In this document: positions 35,019-44,271 of the stretch, in pieces
Position numbering within the stretch: the stretch's first letter is position 1
Layout: each line of letters starts with the position of its first letter
Source of the DNA: Methylococcaceae bacterium UBA6146
Lineage (GTDB): Bacteria > Pseudomonadota > Gammaproteobacteria > Methylococcales > Methylomonadaceae
NCBI GenBank assembly: GCA_002422395.1
Contig: DIUY01000030.1
Coordinates: forward strand, 62,001-126,000
Length of the DNA stretch: 64,000 bases
Direction: 5' to 3'
Translations under genes and position numbers: made by a program
Notes under the pieces: generated by a model
What the model was told of the DNA's origin: nothing
Seen by the model: the letters and a program-made list of their open reading frames with translations, nothing else
Database searches by the model: none

Positions 35019-36611
35019 TTAGGGCAGCCGATTTAGCAGGCGCTTTGCCGGTTTGTTTTTCAGTTTTATGGTGAAATTTGCGCCCTCCTTATCATTGGCC
35101 GCAGACAAGACGCCGCCCATATTCGTTTCAATAATTATTTTCGACATATACAGGCCAATGCCCGTGCCTTTACCTTCTTCCTTAGTTGTAAAGTAGGGGT
35201 CATAGATTCTATCAAAAATTTCAGCAGGAATGCCGCCACCATTATCTTTAACAACCACTTGCACCGTCTTGTCCTGATTTTGCATGGCACTCACCGTAAT
35301 CGTCGGATTAGGGGTTGTGCGTTCTATCAGCACATCTTTGGAGTTATTGATCAAATTTAAGATGACTTGTGAAAATTCTCCAGAAAAGCCAATAATTTCA
35401 ATATTTTCAGGGCAGTCTAAAGTGATGGTGATGTTATGGTTTTTCAGCTGTGCTTCCAACAAATCAATGGTTGAGCGGATAACTTGTTGCACATTCAAAA
35501 GTTCCAGATGTTTGTTGGGCTTAAAAAAATTCCTAAAATCATCAATGGTGGACGACATCTTTTTAATCAGGCGGCTAGACTTTTCCATGTTGCTGGCCAT
35601 GAATTCGCTGTCCAGTTTGCCCATTTCAAACCTTAATTGAAGGTTCTGTTGCACTAAACTTAAGGCGTTTAACGGTTGCCGCCACTGATGGGCAATGGCG
35701 CCTATCATTTCCCCCATGGCAGCGGAACGGGACTGGTGGATTAATAACGCTTCCTGCTGCTTGCTTTTTGCCACCTCTTCCTGAATTTTTTTATCCAGAC
35801 TCTTGTTCAGTTCTGCCAGCTCTTGGGTACGGATAATAACTTCACGTTCCAATTCTTGATTATAGTTTTGCAAGTGTTGTTTGGATTGCAGTAAAGCGCC
35901 CACCATGCTGTTGAAGCTGTCCGACAAAACCCCTATTTCATCCCGGCGCTGGAGTGTGGAGCGGACGCTTAAATCGCCGCCCGCCACTTTGGTTGCCAGT
36001 TGGCTAATCTGCCAAACAGGCCGGGCAATCCAGCGGGCGAAAAAATAACCGACGATGACAATAATCAGAAAAGAAATGCCGATGATATAAATAATCTGGT
36101 CATACATGTGTTGGATAGATTGGTTGTATTGCTCGGTCGAGAAGCCGATATGCAGCCAACCCCATTCGACGCCAGAAAATTTTATTGGGTAGACAAAGTG
36201 GTATACGTTGTTAAAATTTTCATAGGACAGTATTTCGTAGTGGATTTGGTCACCTTCCAGCGCTTGTAATTTAGCGTCAACTTTATCGAGCAAGCGCCAC
36301 TTTTTTTGAAGGACCAAAATCTTGTCACCGGTGCTAGGGGAGACCAGCACATAAAAAATACGGGTGTTGTTCTTCAAAACCTCCACGTTATGTTCAACTA
36401 TAAAACCATAGTCCTTGCTGATTATCGCATCCGAACTTGCCTGCACGATAGAGCGGGAAATGGTGTCGGCTTGGGTGAACATAATTTGGTTAAAGGCATT
36501 TTTTTGCATGGGAATGGCCATAAACGCAAAAAACAAAGTGATCCCCAGCACTAAAAAGCCGAACAACAGGAAGACTCGGATAAAAATACTGCTGCGTGGT
36601 TTTAACGCCAT
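35019..36611 (-). CDS. Membrane sensor histidine kinase
   Basis: This 530-aa kinase has TM1 at about residues 10-34, a periplasmic sensor domain of roughly 140 residues and TM2 at 174-194. A HAMP domain follows (RWIARPVWQISQLATKVAGG, then SVRSTLQRRDEIGVLSDSF), with a coiled coil (about 245-290). The H-box is AHQWRQPLNALSLVQ with His308. The ATPase part has N-box LILNLINNSKDVL and G-boxes DNGGGIP and GKGTGIGLYMSK. It lies at the 3' end of a minus-strand operon that carries three PhnD-like binding proteins and an HD-GYP response regulator, probably its partner. Confidence 0.92.
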   Translation of the reverse strand: MALKPRSSIFIRVFLLFGFLVLGITLFFAFMAIPMQKNAFNQIMFTQADTISRSIVQASSDAIISKDYGFIVEHNVEVLKNNTRIFYVLVSPSTGDKILVLQKKWRLLDKVDAKLQALEGDQIHYEILSYENFNNVYHFVYPIKFSGVEWGWLHIGFSTEQYNQSIQHMYDQIIYIIGISFLIIVIVGYFFARWIARPVWQISQLATKVAGGDLSVRSTLQRRDEIGVLSDSFNSMVGALLQSKQHLQNYNQELEREVIIRTQELAELNKSLDKKIQEEVAKSKQQEALLIHQSRSAAMGEMIGAIAHQWRQPLNALSLVQQNLQLRFEMGKLDSEFMASNMEKSSRLIKKMSSTIDDFRNFFKPNKHLELLNVQQVIRSTIDLLEAQLKNHNITITLDCPENIEIIGFSGEFSQVILNLINNSKDVLIERTTPNPTITVSAMQNQDKTVQVVVKDNGGGIPAEIFDRIYDPYFTTKEEGKGTGIGLYMSKIIIETNMGGVLSAANDKEGANFTIKLKNKPAKRLLNRLP

Positions 36612-36690
36612 TTTAGTTGCCTATGTCAGACGTTTGATTGGACTTAAACATGTTTTCCAGATAGGTTGGTAAAATAGTGGTTGGGCCGTG

Positions 36691-37638
36691 CTATTTCCTA
36701 GTTAAGGGTAATAGACCCGCTTGATGCCTCAATTTTTGATAGTCCACATAAAATTCATCAAATTGTCCCAATTCTTCGACGTTAAAAGGGTATAAGCCGG
36801 ATGTCCTGAATATTTCCAAGATTTGTTTGGTGCGGGCATCTTCTTTAAATGAAGTTTGCGCCAGGACTAATATTTCTTTTGCGTAGGGATAGTCTTTTCT
36901 AAAGAAACTGACATTTCGGCTTTTTGAGGGGTAGCTCTCAATAACCATCACTTTTTTGGCGACATCCGGATTCAATCCGGCCATCAGCTCATAAGCGCCA
37001 CGGAACACCACCCCGGCATCGGCTTTGTTGAAATAAATATCCAAGATAATGTGGCTGGCTTTTTGTTGGCGCTCAACGGCGCTAAGGATTGCCTTGTAAC
37101 TCTTCTTAAATTGTTTCAAACACAAATAATCAATGAACACTTCGGTTAGCTCGTCGTCTTCCAACAGTAAAATTTTTTTGCCGGATAAGTTTTCCACGCT
37201 AGCGATGCCTTTGTCAGCACGGGCAATCAACAAAATACTGTCAGGCTGACCGTTATGGAGCACACCGGCAAAGCCCATAGTCAATTCATCGCGTTTAAAA
37301 TACTTTGAAATTAAGAAGGGCGGCGCTACGATCATATCCAGGTCACCTAGCAGCAAGGCGGCCCGCATCCCATCTATGTCATCAAATAAAATGGCTTTGA
37401 TGTCAGTGATATTGAACCGATGTTGTTTTTTTGCCGCCGCCAATAACTCCTTGAGCAAAAAATTAAGCGTCGTTTCACTATCTTTGCGGCCAGCGGGTTC
37501 GGTGATTGACCGGGCATACAAGCCGATATGCAGTTGTGTGGTTTGAGCAGGCCCTTTTACGGGGCAGTTCACCATGCCCACCCATTGAAGCGCTATAAAA
37601 ATACTTACCCCCCAGGCCAAGTGGATAGGCAGCTTCAT
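36691..37638 (-). CDS. PhnD-like periplasmic binding protein (paralogue 3 of 3)
   Basis: This 315-aa exported protein has a signal sequence at its N-terminus (LAWGVSIFIALQWVGMVNC). It has a type II periplasmic-binding-protein fold of the phosphate/phosphite/phosphonate (PhnD-like) group: ILFDDIDGMRAALLLGDLDM, MIVAPPFLISKYFKRDEL and IASVENLSGKKILLLEDDEL are typical. The three paralogues share the GD/NELDFIMAPP-like pattern and are encoded back to back with 4-bp overlaps. No transport ATPase or permease is nearby, so sensing is more likely than uptake. The ligand is unknown. Confidence 0.85.
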   Translation of the reverse strand: MKLPIHLAWGVSIFIALQWVGMVNCPVKGPAQTTQLHIGLYARSITEPAGRKDSETTLNFLLKELLAAAKKQHRFNITDIKAILFDDIDGMRAALLLGDLDMIVAPPFLISKYFKRDELTMGFAGVLHNGQPDSILLIARADKGIASVENLSGKKILLLEDDELTEVFIDYLCLKQFKKSYKAILSAVERQQKASHIILDIYFNKADAGVVFRGAYELMAGLNPDVAKKVMVIESYPSKSRNVSFFRKDYPYAKEILVLAQTSFKEDARTKQILEIFRTSGLYPFNVEELGQFDEFYVDYQKLRHQAGLLPLTRK

Positions 37639-38567
37639 GGGATTATGCCATTTTGTAGTGCTTGATGGTCAGTGATTAGCTGGTCAAACGCAGCTAATTC
37701 ATTGACTGGGCAAGGTATTAAACGGGACATGTGCAATTTGTTAAGTAGGTGTTGCCAGCGGGGCTGGGTGTTTAATTGGCTGATTTTCTGGGTGACCTTG
37801 CGGCGCAGCGGTGCGGGAAAATTGCGGTGGAAATAGCCATAATTGATCGATTTGGCAGGGAAGCTCGCCAGCACGTCCAGCGACGCTGTTAGCTGCGGAT
37901 TCATTTCTGCCATCAGCTCATAGTTTTGTTTGTAAGTCATGGCGGCTTCACCCTCCTTAAAAAACAAGCCTAACACCACGGCGGTTTGTTTGTCTTTGGT
38001 CTTGATTTCGCTGAACACGTTCTGATAATGCTGTTTAAAGGTTTTTAGGGTCAGGGTATCCAGATACAAAGCGGCTAAATCATCGTTGCTTGACAATAGC
38101 AGTTTTTTGTTGGCCAATTGTTCGAGTGTGCTGATGTGTTGGTCTTTACGCACCAACAATACCGTACCGCCAATGCCCCCGTTTGCCGACGTGCCGACAA
38201 AACCATCCGCCAGTTTGTCCCGATCAATATGCTTGGCCAGCAAGACGGGCGGCGCCATGATGAAATCCAACTCATTTTTGTCAAACGCCTGTTTAAGCTC
38301 AGTTATGTCATCGAACAAACGGGCTTGGGTGGATTTTAGACCTAACCCTTCCACCAAAAAATTAACTGCCACCTGATAATCGGCGCGGGTGACCAAATTG
38401 ACGATGGCGGGGTAATAAAACCCTATGTTAAAGCTATATCTTTTATTGCTGGCAGCCAGTGTTTTTGAGGTGGCGTTGGCCCAAACGGGGTTCAACCCAA
38501 TAGTTGACAATAAAAAAACCAATAGGCAGTGTTTGGCAAACGCGTTTTTTTGGGCAATTAGTTTCAT
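37635..38567 (-). CDS. PhnD-like periplasmic binding protein (paralogue 2 of 3)
   Basis: This 310-aa protein has an N-terminal signal peptide (CLLVFLLSTIGLNPVWANA). The core shared with its neighbours reads ARLFDDITELKQAFDKNELD, FIMAPPVLLAKHIDRDKLAD and ISTLEQLANKKLLLSSNDDL. It ends SRLIPCPVNELAAFDQLITD. It starts 4 bp inside the end of the gene upstream (38564-39442) and its stop overlaps the next start by 4 bp. Probable ligands are small oxyanions or amino-acid-like molecules, judging only by family. Confidence 0.85.
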   Translation of the reverse strand: MKLIAQKNAFAKHCLLVFLLSTIGLNPVWANATSKTLAASNKRYSFNIGFYYPAIVNLVTRADYQVAVNFLVEGLGLKSTQARLFDDITELKQAFDKNELDFIMAPPVLLAKHIDRDKLADGFVGTSANGGIGGTVLLVRKDQHISTLEQLANKKLLLSSNDDLAALYLDTLTLKTFKQHYQNVFSEIKTKDKQTAVVLGLFFKEGEAAMTYKQNYELMAEMNPQLTASLDVLASFPAKSINYGYFHRNFPAPLRRKVTQKISQLNTQPRWQHLLNKLHMSRLIPCPVNELAAFDQLITDHQALQNGIIP

Positions 38568-39442
38568 TGGCTTAAAAGAAGCTTTTGATGGGCATCGAAG
38601 AGTTTTTTCACGGTCAATAAATCAGCCGGCGATGAACGCACGGCCTGGTCGCTTTTAAACAGTTGTAACAGTTGCTTTCCCCGTGCCGTGCATGTCAGCT
38701 TGATTGCCTTTGCTATCACACGGTCACGAAATTCTAGGGGGGTGTTTTTATGGAACAGCCCAATCGCTTGGGGAATTCCGTCCAGTTTGGCAATAATTTG
38801 CAGCTTGGTCAGCAGTTGTGGGTTTAACGCCACGGCCCTTTGATAGGCATTATTGAAAACACTGGTGATGTCGGCTTGGTCGAAAAATAAGTTCAATATC
38901 AATTGATGGGATTTTTTCACACTGGGCAGCACCTTGAAACTGTCCTTATACCCCTGCCTGAATTCCGAACGGGCCAAGTAATCGATATACAGCTCAGTGA
39001 CGGGGTCATTTTTTGCCAGCACTAACCGTTCCCCACGAAATTTTTTAAAGTCCAGTTGGCCGGATTTTTTTTGCACCAACACCAGCATCTGGTCCGCCGC
39101 CCCATTTGACCGCATAAAGCGCAAACCGGCGGCCAATTGCTGGGTATCAAATTTAGTCGCCAAGATAAGGGAGGACGCGATGACAAAATTAAGTTTGACC
39201 TGCTCGAAGTCGCTGCGCATGGCATCGATGTTTTCATATACGGTTATATCGGTTTTGATGCCAATGTTTTGGCCTATTTCTTGTGCCAATACTTTTATCG
39301 ATATTTCCATGTCTTCCACGGAAAATTCAGGGAAGGATTTGGCATAAATCCCAGCCCGCAGACTAAGTTCTGTTTCTGCAGCATGGCCAAAAACAGCATA
39401 AAAAAGTAAGGCCGCCCATAAAAGGGGCTTTAGGTTTGGCAT
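38564..39442 (-). CDS. PhnD-like periplasmic binding protein (paralogue 1 of 3)
   Basis: This 292-aa protein has signal peptide MPNLKPLLWAALLFYAVFGHAA. The core is TVYENIDAMRSDFEQVKLNF, VIASSLILATKFDTQQLAAG and LDFKKFRGERLVLAKNDPVT, parallel to the two paralogues downstream. The ligand-pocket residues differ between the three (APP in two, ASS here), which suggests different or altered ligand preference. It follows the response regulator by 50 bp in the same direction. Confidence 0.85.
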   Translation of the reverse strand: MPNLKPLLWAALLFYAVFGHAAETELSLRAGIYAKSFPEFSVEDMEISIKVLAQEIGQNIGIKTDITVYENIDAMRSDFEQVKLNFVIASSLILATKFDTQQLAAGLRFMRSNGAADQMLVLVQKKSGQLDFKKFRGERLVLAKNDPVTELYIDYLARSEFRQGYKDSFKVLPSVKKSHQLILNLFFDQADITSVFNNAYQRAVALNPQLLTKLQIIAKLDGIPQAIGLFHKNTPLEFRDRVIAKAIKLTCTARGKQLLQLFKSDQAVRSSPADLLTVKKLFDAHQKLLLSQ

Positions 39443-39491
39443 CGAGTCATGAGGTGGGTAGGTTTTAAGGAGGCTTTATTATGGGTATGGG

Positions 39492-41285
39492 CTACTGTTC
39501 GGCCAGTCGGTTACGGATAGCCAGAATTTCGCCGATATTTTCAAGGAATAAATCCACTAATTCGGGATCAAATTGAAGCCCTTTGTTTTGCTTCATATAG
39601 TCAATAATTTCTTCATCAGACCAAGGCTCTTTATAAAGCCGACGGCTACTTAAGACATCAAAGACGTCCGCCAAAGCGACTATTCTGGCCTCGATGGCGA
39701 TGTGTTCGCCGCTTAAGCCCGCAGGATAGCCCGTGCCGTCATATTTTTCATGGTGTTCATGGGCAATGGTTGCCGCCATTTTAATTAAGGGCTTATCCAG
39801 TTTATTGAGCAGCTGAAAGCCTAATACGGTATGCTTTTTTATAAGCTGGAATTCTTCGTCGGACAATTTGCCGGATTTATGCAAAATTTCGTCCGGTAAG
39901 CCAATATTGCCAATATCATGCAGCGGTGAGGCTGTTTTTATCAGGGCGGCATAGTCCTTATCCAAACCATATTTGAGCGCCAGCAATTCAGAAATCAATG
40001 CCACGCGTTTGGTGTGGCTGCCGGTTTCATGGCTGCGGTTTTCCACGACTTCGCCAAGCACATAGATCAGCTCTTTTTGGCTTTCGATGATTTCTTCGCT
40101 GAGACGGGCGCTTTCGCTAATGTCATGGCTTAGGCCCATTAAAGAATGGACTTCCCCTTGCTGATTATGGAGGGCCACAATCACCGTACTCAGTGTGCGC
40201 TGCAAACCTTCTTTGCCGGTAATTTTAATGACCCGCGAACTAAAGCCTTGCTGTGTGACTTTTTTTAACACCCGGTCTTTAAAATCTTTACTGTCTTGGA
40301 TCAAATCGCACAAGGACAGGCCGGGCATTTCCTCTAGCCGGTAATCTAAGAGGGTGCTGAAGTTTTTGTTGGCGCTAATGATTTTTCCATCGGTGTCAAT
40401 GATACATAAAGACGTGCCCAGTTCCAGCGCACGTCCGTATTCGTGCAGATAATGTTTATGTTCGTCCAAGTCTTGTTGCAGGTCGAGGAATAAGCGCTCA
40501 AACTTATCATACACCTCGGTCATATCAACCATTAATGCGACATATTCTTCAACTTCATTATCCACATTAATCACCGCCACGACGGTGACATCGACCACAT
40601 AAATGATGCCGCCTTTGGTCCTTTTTTTTAGGATGCCCTGCCATTTTTTATTTTCTGACAACGCTTTTTTCAAATCATCCAGAAGGTCTTGCTGGTTATT
40701 GTCTTCAAAGCAAAACAGATAATGCCGCCCCAATAATTCAGCTTCCGAATAACCGGACAACTCACAAAAATGCCGGTTAACGTAACTGATAGTGCCTTGG
40801 GCATCTATTTTGGCGACGATGGCTTTTTCATCAACCAACATTTTGTACTGCTCCAACAGTTTCCGGTTTTGTTTGGCCTCCCTTGCCAGTTTCATGTGCC
40901 CGAAAACTTCCGCCAACTTATTCAGCAAATGTTCCACGCTGATCGGCTTGGTTATGTAATGGGAAATGTCCAGTTCTAAAGCGTGGAACAAGTATTCGAC
41001 ATCGTTATAGGCGCTCAAAACCACAATCTGTTGTTCCGGATTAATGGCTTTGATGTCGGCGGCCATCGCCAAACCGTTCTTTTCCGGCATCTGGATGTCG
41101 GTCACGACGATATCGGGTTGATATTGTTTGTACAACATCAGGCCCTCAAGGCCATTTTTGGCGGTGTAAAGCTTAGCGACATAAAGTTCTAAAATCGATT
41201 GCAGCTCTTCGCGGGTTTCCGTGTCGTCTTCAACATACAGTACCCGGATAGCGGATAATTTATTCAATTGATTGGTTTTGTTCAT
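39492..41285 (-). CDS. Response regulator with PAS and HD-GYP domains
   Basis: This 597-aa cytoplasmic protein has a receiver domain (residues 10-125; phosphoacceptor Asp63 in VVTDIQMPEKNG, with VLYVEDD) and PAS domains (about 150-270 and 285-400). The C-terminal HD-GYP phosphodiesterase (about 410-590) has ENRSHETGSHTKRVALISE, HDIGNIGLPDEIL and EHHEKYDGTGYPAGLSGEHI. The key HD and GYP residues are intact, so cyclic-di-GMP hydrolysis is expected. It is first in the operon and lies downstream of a nested-MITE region that now forms its upstream sequence. Confidence 0.92.
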   Translation of the reverse strand: MNKTNQLNKLSAIRVLYVEDDTETREELQSILELYVAKLYTAKNGLEGLMLYKQYQPDIVVTDIQMPEKNGLAMAADIKAINPEQQIVVLSAYNDVEYLFHALELDISHYITKPISVEHLLNKLAEVFGHMKLAREAKQNRKLLEQYKMLVDEKAIVAKIDAQGTISYVNRHFCELSGYSEAELLGRHYLFCFEDNNQQDLLDDLKKALSENKKWQGILKKRTKGGIIYVVDVTVVAVINVDNEVEEYVALMVDMTEVYDKFERLFLDLQQDLDEHKHYLHEYGRALELGTSLCIIDTDGKIISANKNFSTLLDYRLEEMPGLSLCDLIQDSKDFKDRVLKKVTQQGFSSRVIKITGKEGLQRTLSTVIVALHNQQGEVHSLMGLSHDISESARLSEEIIESQKELIYVLGEVVENRSHETGSHTKRVALISELLALKYGLDKDYAALIKTASPLHDIGNIGLPDEILHKSGKLSDEEFQLIKKHTVLGFQLLNKLDKPLIKMAATIAHEHHEKYDGTGYPAGLSGEHIAIEARIVALADVFDVLSSRRLYKEPWSDEEIIDYMKQNKGLQFDPELVDLFLENIGEILAIRNRLAEQ

Positions 41286-41353
41286 AACGTATTTTTCTCT
41301 GTAAATGGGCTATCTTGACTGCCAACAAAAAAACGGGGGGTGGTAAAAATAGT

Positions 41354-41491
41354 GGTAGTCCTGCAATCGGAATGCTTTGTAAAAAGTCAAATTTATTGAT
41401 TTGTAAGTACGACTGCCCGTCCTTAGAGGACGCGCAGTCGTCTCAGTGAATGACTTGACAAACGCCTTATCATTCCGATTGCAGGACTACC
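41354..41491. mobile_element. Nested MITE-like element (GGTAGTCC termini)
   Basis: It has perfect 21-bp terminal inverted repeats, GGTAGTCCTGCAATCGGAAT plus one base at each end. It is flanked by AAAATAGT at 41346-41353 and 41492-41499. The middle holds the hairpin 41409-41441, whose reverse complement recurs at 1973-2005. It is inserted into the outer element 41336-41664. Confidence 0.85.
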
Positions 41492-41555
41492 AAAATAGTA
41501 ATGGTATTTTGGAATCAAAAAACATGTTTTTTGACGCCAATGTCGCTTAAATATT

Positions 41556-41638
41556 CCTGATTAGCAAGATGCTTCAGCTACGCCGTCATATCGGCAGGGA
41601 GACGTTTCTGGGTTAGCTGAAACATCTTGCTAATCAGG
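41556..41638. mobile_element. Nested MITE-like element (CCTGATTAG termini)
   Basis: This 83-bp near-palindrome begins CCTGATTAGCAAGATGCTTC and ends with the inverse. It is flanked by TAAATATT at 41548-41555 and 41639-41646. Its termini match the element at 2021-2184, so both belong to one family. It is inserted into the outer element 41336-41664. Confidence 0.85.
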
Positions 41639-41671
41639 TAAATATTTGGATGTTCACCACTACCAAAAACG

Positions 41672-41689
41672 CTTGCCTTTTAGGGCAAG
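41672..41689 (-). terminator. Weak terminator after the acyl-CoA dehydrogenase gene
   Basis: The arms CTTGCC and GGCAAG form a 6-bp stem. Read on the minus strand it is followed by GCGTTTTTGG, so it could end the 45839-41707 operon. The T-run belongs to the edge of the MITE flank. Confidence 0.45.
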
Positions 41690-41706
41690 TATATGGATAG
41701 GCGCCA

Positions 41707-42789
41707 TTAGGCTTGCCTATACCCTTCGCCCGTCCCCAACAGGGCGGCAATAATGTTTTTCTGAATTTCCGAAGAGCCGGAAAACAGGCGGCTGGCGAGC
41801 GCATCGTTGACCAGGTTTGCCATTGGGTTGTCTTCTAGCAAGCCGCAGCTGCCAAGAATCTGGACGGCATCCACGCTCGACTGCAAGAAGGCTTCGGCGG
41901 CGAATAGTTTGGTCTGGGCGCTGGCCAGGGTGATGCGCTTATTGCCGTCTTTTAAGCGGGCGCATTGGTTGACCCATAGTCTAATGGTGTCCAGCCGCAA
42001 TTTCATATCCGCGATTTTGTGGCTAATGGCTTGGTTTCTGCCCAGATGGGCGCCGTTGACGGTACGTTCGCGGCTGAATTTGACCACACAGTCCAATTGC
42101 CAGGCCATGACGCCGCAAAGGCCGGCAAAAATGAACGCCCGCTCCAGTTCTAAAGCCTGTTGGATCATTATATTGCCGGCGCCGGTTTTGCCCAACTGCC
42201 GAGTTGGCGGGATCAGGCAATCACTGAGGATCACGTCGCCCATTGTGGCGCTCCGGCAGCCTGACACAAGGGGGCGGTCAAGAAACTTGGCGCCCGCGTC
42301 GTCGCTATGCACAAGAAATACGGATAATTTGCTTTCCAAGCGGGCATAGACGACCAGCACATTGGCGATGGGGGCGTTGGTGATGTAGCGTTTATGGCCG
42401 TTGAGCACAATCCCGGCGGCAGTTTGTGTTGCGGCCATTGCCAAGGCATTAAGGTCAGACCCCGCTTGCGGTTCGGTGATGGCATGGCCACCAACCCATT
42501 CGCCGGCCAGCAAGCGGGGCAAGTAAGCGGCTTGCTGTTGGGCCGTGCCGTAATTGAGCAATGGAAAAACCGCCCCCCAAAGGTGGGCGTTGAGGGAAAG
42601 CAATAGGCCGCAATCCTGGCATGACCTGCCAAGGGCTTCATGGGCAAGCGCCAAATCGGCAAAATGATTGCCATAGCCGCCATGATGCGGCGGGATGGCA
42701 TGTTTAAGAAACCCTTGTCGGGCACAATGCCGAAGCCGGTTTAGTGACGCCGCTGTATCGCCACTCTCTGGCAGTCCGTTCATGTCCAT
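41707..42789 (-). CDS. Acyl-CoA dehydrogenase-like flavoenzyme (PltE-like)
   Basis: This 360-aa flavoenzyme has the family marks ITEPQAGSDLNALAM, LNGHKRYITNAPIANVLVVY and SRLFSGSSEIQKNIIAALLG. The stretches ELERAFIFAGLCGVMAWQLD and NQAISHKIADMKLRLDTIRL resemble PltE as I remember it. PltE and its relatives oxidise prolyl-S-carrier to pyrrolyl-S-carrier. The adjacent PltF-like ligase and carrier protein support that reading. It lies last in a four-gene minus-strand operon, starting immediately after the ligase stop. A general fatty acyl-CoA role is the alternative. Confidence 0.82.
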   Translation of the reverse strand: MDMNGLPESGDTAASLNRLRHCARQGFLKHAIPPHHGGYGNHFADLALAHEALGRSCQDCGLLLSLNAHLWGAVFPLLNYGTAQQQAAYLPRLLAGEWVGGHAITEPQAGSDLNALAMAATQTAAGIVLNGHKRYITNAPIANVLVVYARLESKLSVFLVHSDDAGAKFLDRPLVSGCRSATMGDVILSDCLIPPTRQLGKTGAGNIMIQQALELERAFIFAGLCGVMAWQLDCVVKFSRERTVNGAHLGRNQAISHKIADMKLRLDTIRLWVNQCARLKDGNKRITLASAQTKLFAAEAFLQSSVDAVQILGSCGLLEDNPMANLVNDALASRLFSGSSEIQKNIIAALLGTGEGYRQA

Positions 42790-44232
42790 TTAACTGTTCT
42801 CCAGTAGTTGTTGTAAGGCGCCGTAATCCGTTTTGCCGTTAGCTAAACAGGGCATTGATCCCAATGCAATAAACTTGCAAGGGTGCATGTAGGCCGGCAG
42901 TTGTTGTTTGACCGGTTTGACAATTTGCTCCAGTGTGGCGTCAGGTTTCAACACGATGGCGGCGGCGGGGCGCTGGCCGCTGGTGCTGTCGGTGATGCCG
43001 ACGACGGCACAGCTCAGCACTTCAGGGTGTTGCAAGATTACGGTTTCAATTTCCGCCGGTTCAACCCGATGCCCGGAACACTTCAGCATCCGGTCGAGAC
43101 GGCCGTGATAGCAGTATTCGCCCTGTCCGTTAAGCGACACTTTGTCGCCAGTCCGGTATCCGTTGTCCGTTGTCAACGCAGGCCTTAGTTTGCCTTGTTG
43201 CCAATAACCGGACAGGTTGTTGGCGCTGTGCACGATCAATTCGCCTGTCGTCCCGTCAATCTGCAAGATTGCACCACATGCAGGGTGACCAATAGGGATG
43301 GGATGGCCGCTCTGCAAACGCTCACGTTCGACCGGCCAATAACAGCACACATTTGTTTCAGTCGGGCCGTAAAGGTTATAAAAGTTGGTGGCGGGAAGCA
43401 AGCCGCACAGGGTTTGCAACTGCCGGGCCGGAAATACCTCGCCGGCAAACAATACGGTTTTCAGGTGGGGGAGGGGGGGGGTCGGCAAGTTGCCTTTGAG
43501 GGCGATAAAACTGAGCAATGACGGCACAGTGTAAAAAATGCTGATGCGGTGTTGGGCCAGCCAGGCGGTCAGGCGACTCGGTGACAAGGTCAGGTTTGAG
43601 GGTACAAAATTAACGGTGGCGCCAACGCTTAAGCTGCTGAACAGGTCGAAAACGGACAGGTCGAAATGAAACGGCGCTAATGACGCGATAGTGTCGGTAG
43701 TGCTTATTTTGAAAGTGACGGCGGCCCAATCGGCAAAATTGCGCATCGCCCGATGGCTTAGCACAACGCCTTTAGGCATGCCGGTGGAGCCTGATGTATA
43801 CAGTATTGCTGCGGGTGCATCGTCCGCCGTTATGGCTGGCGGGCCTGCATTTTCGGCAAGCGGGGGATGCCCGATGTCCAGCCATGGCACGGGAGCTTCT
43901 AGCCAGTCAGGGCGGCGGCCTTTGCCAATTATGGTTTGGGCGTCGGCGTCGGCGATGATGTAATTTAATCGGTTAGGCGGATTTTTGAGGTCTAATGGAA
44001 TATAGCAAGCACCGGCATTTAAGGCCGCCAAAATGGCGATTGCGGCATCAATGCCACGTTCCAGCGCGATGATAACGCGGGGACGGGGGACTTGCCCGTG
44101 CATCAGGCAGGCGCCAAGCCGACAGGCTAGTTGTCCGGCCTGCCGATAGCTCAGTTGGCGGTCGCCGTCAATAAAGGCAATAGTGTCCGGTGTGGTTTGG
44201 CATTGCCGATTAAAAGCGGTAAGCAAGGGCAT
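42790..44232 (-). CDS. Amino acid-carrier protein ligase (PltF-like adenylation enzyme)
   Basis: This 480-aa stand-alone adenylation enzyme shows AILYTSGSTGMPKGVVLSHR, FHFDLSVFDLFSSLSVGATV, YNLYGPTETNVCCYWPVE and YRTGDKVSLN. A C-terminal lobe ends GKTDYGALQQLL with the catalytic Lys. The run AWLAQHRISIFYTVPSLLSF and VLFAGEVFPARQLQTL strongly recalls PltF-type L-prolyl-carrier ligases. It probably activates proline and loads the carrier at 45600-45839. The amino acid is inferred from similarity remembered for the family; the pocket residues were not aligned by program. Confidence 0.85.
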   Translation of the reverse strand: MPLLTAFNRQCQTTPDTIAFIDGDRQLSYRQAGQLACRLGACLMHGQVPRPRVIIALERGIDAAIAILAALNAGACYIPLDLKNPPNRLNYIIADADAQTIIGKGRRPDWLEAPVPWLDIGHPPLAENAGPPAITADDAPAAILYTSGSTGMPKGVVLSHRAMRNFADWAAVTFKISTTDTIASLAPFHFDLSVFDLFSSLSVGATVNFVPSNLTLSPSRLTAWLAQHRISIFYTVPSLLSFIALKGNLPTPPLPHLKTVLFAGEVFPARQLQTLCGLLPATNFYNLYGPTETNVCCYWPVERERLQSGHPIPIGHPACGAILQIDGTTGELIVHSANNLSGYWQQGKLRPALTTDNGYRTGDKVSLNGQGEYCYHGRLDRMLKCSGHRVEPAEIETVILQHPEVLSCAVVGITDSTSGQRPAAAIVLKPDATLEQIVKPVKQQLPAYMHPCKFIALGSMPCLANGKTDYGALQQLLENS

Positions 44233-44271
44233 GAAAGGGCATTTGTCTGGGGGGGGCGGGCAAAGGGGCGG

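Larger units (their letters stand above)
41336..41664. mobile_element. MITE-like element carrying two further MITE-like insertions
   Basis: The outer element begins GGGGGTGGTAAAAA and ends CACCACTACC (inverse of the left end). It is flanked by AAAAACG at 41329-41335 and 41665-41671. Its unique inner part includes TTTTGGAATCAAAAAACATG, shared with the solo copy at 52465-52552. Inside lie 41354-41491 and 41556-41638, each with its own target duplication. Removing both restores a sequence that aligns with the solo copy. It fills the 420-bp gap between the response regulator and the acyl-CoA dehydrogenase gene. Confidence 0.85.
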
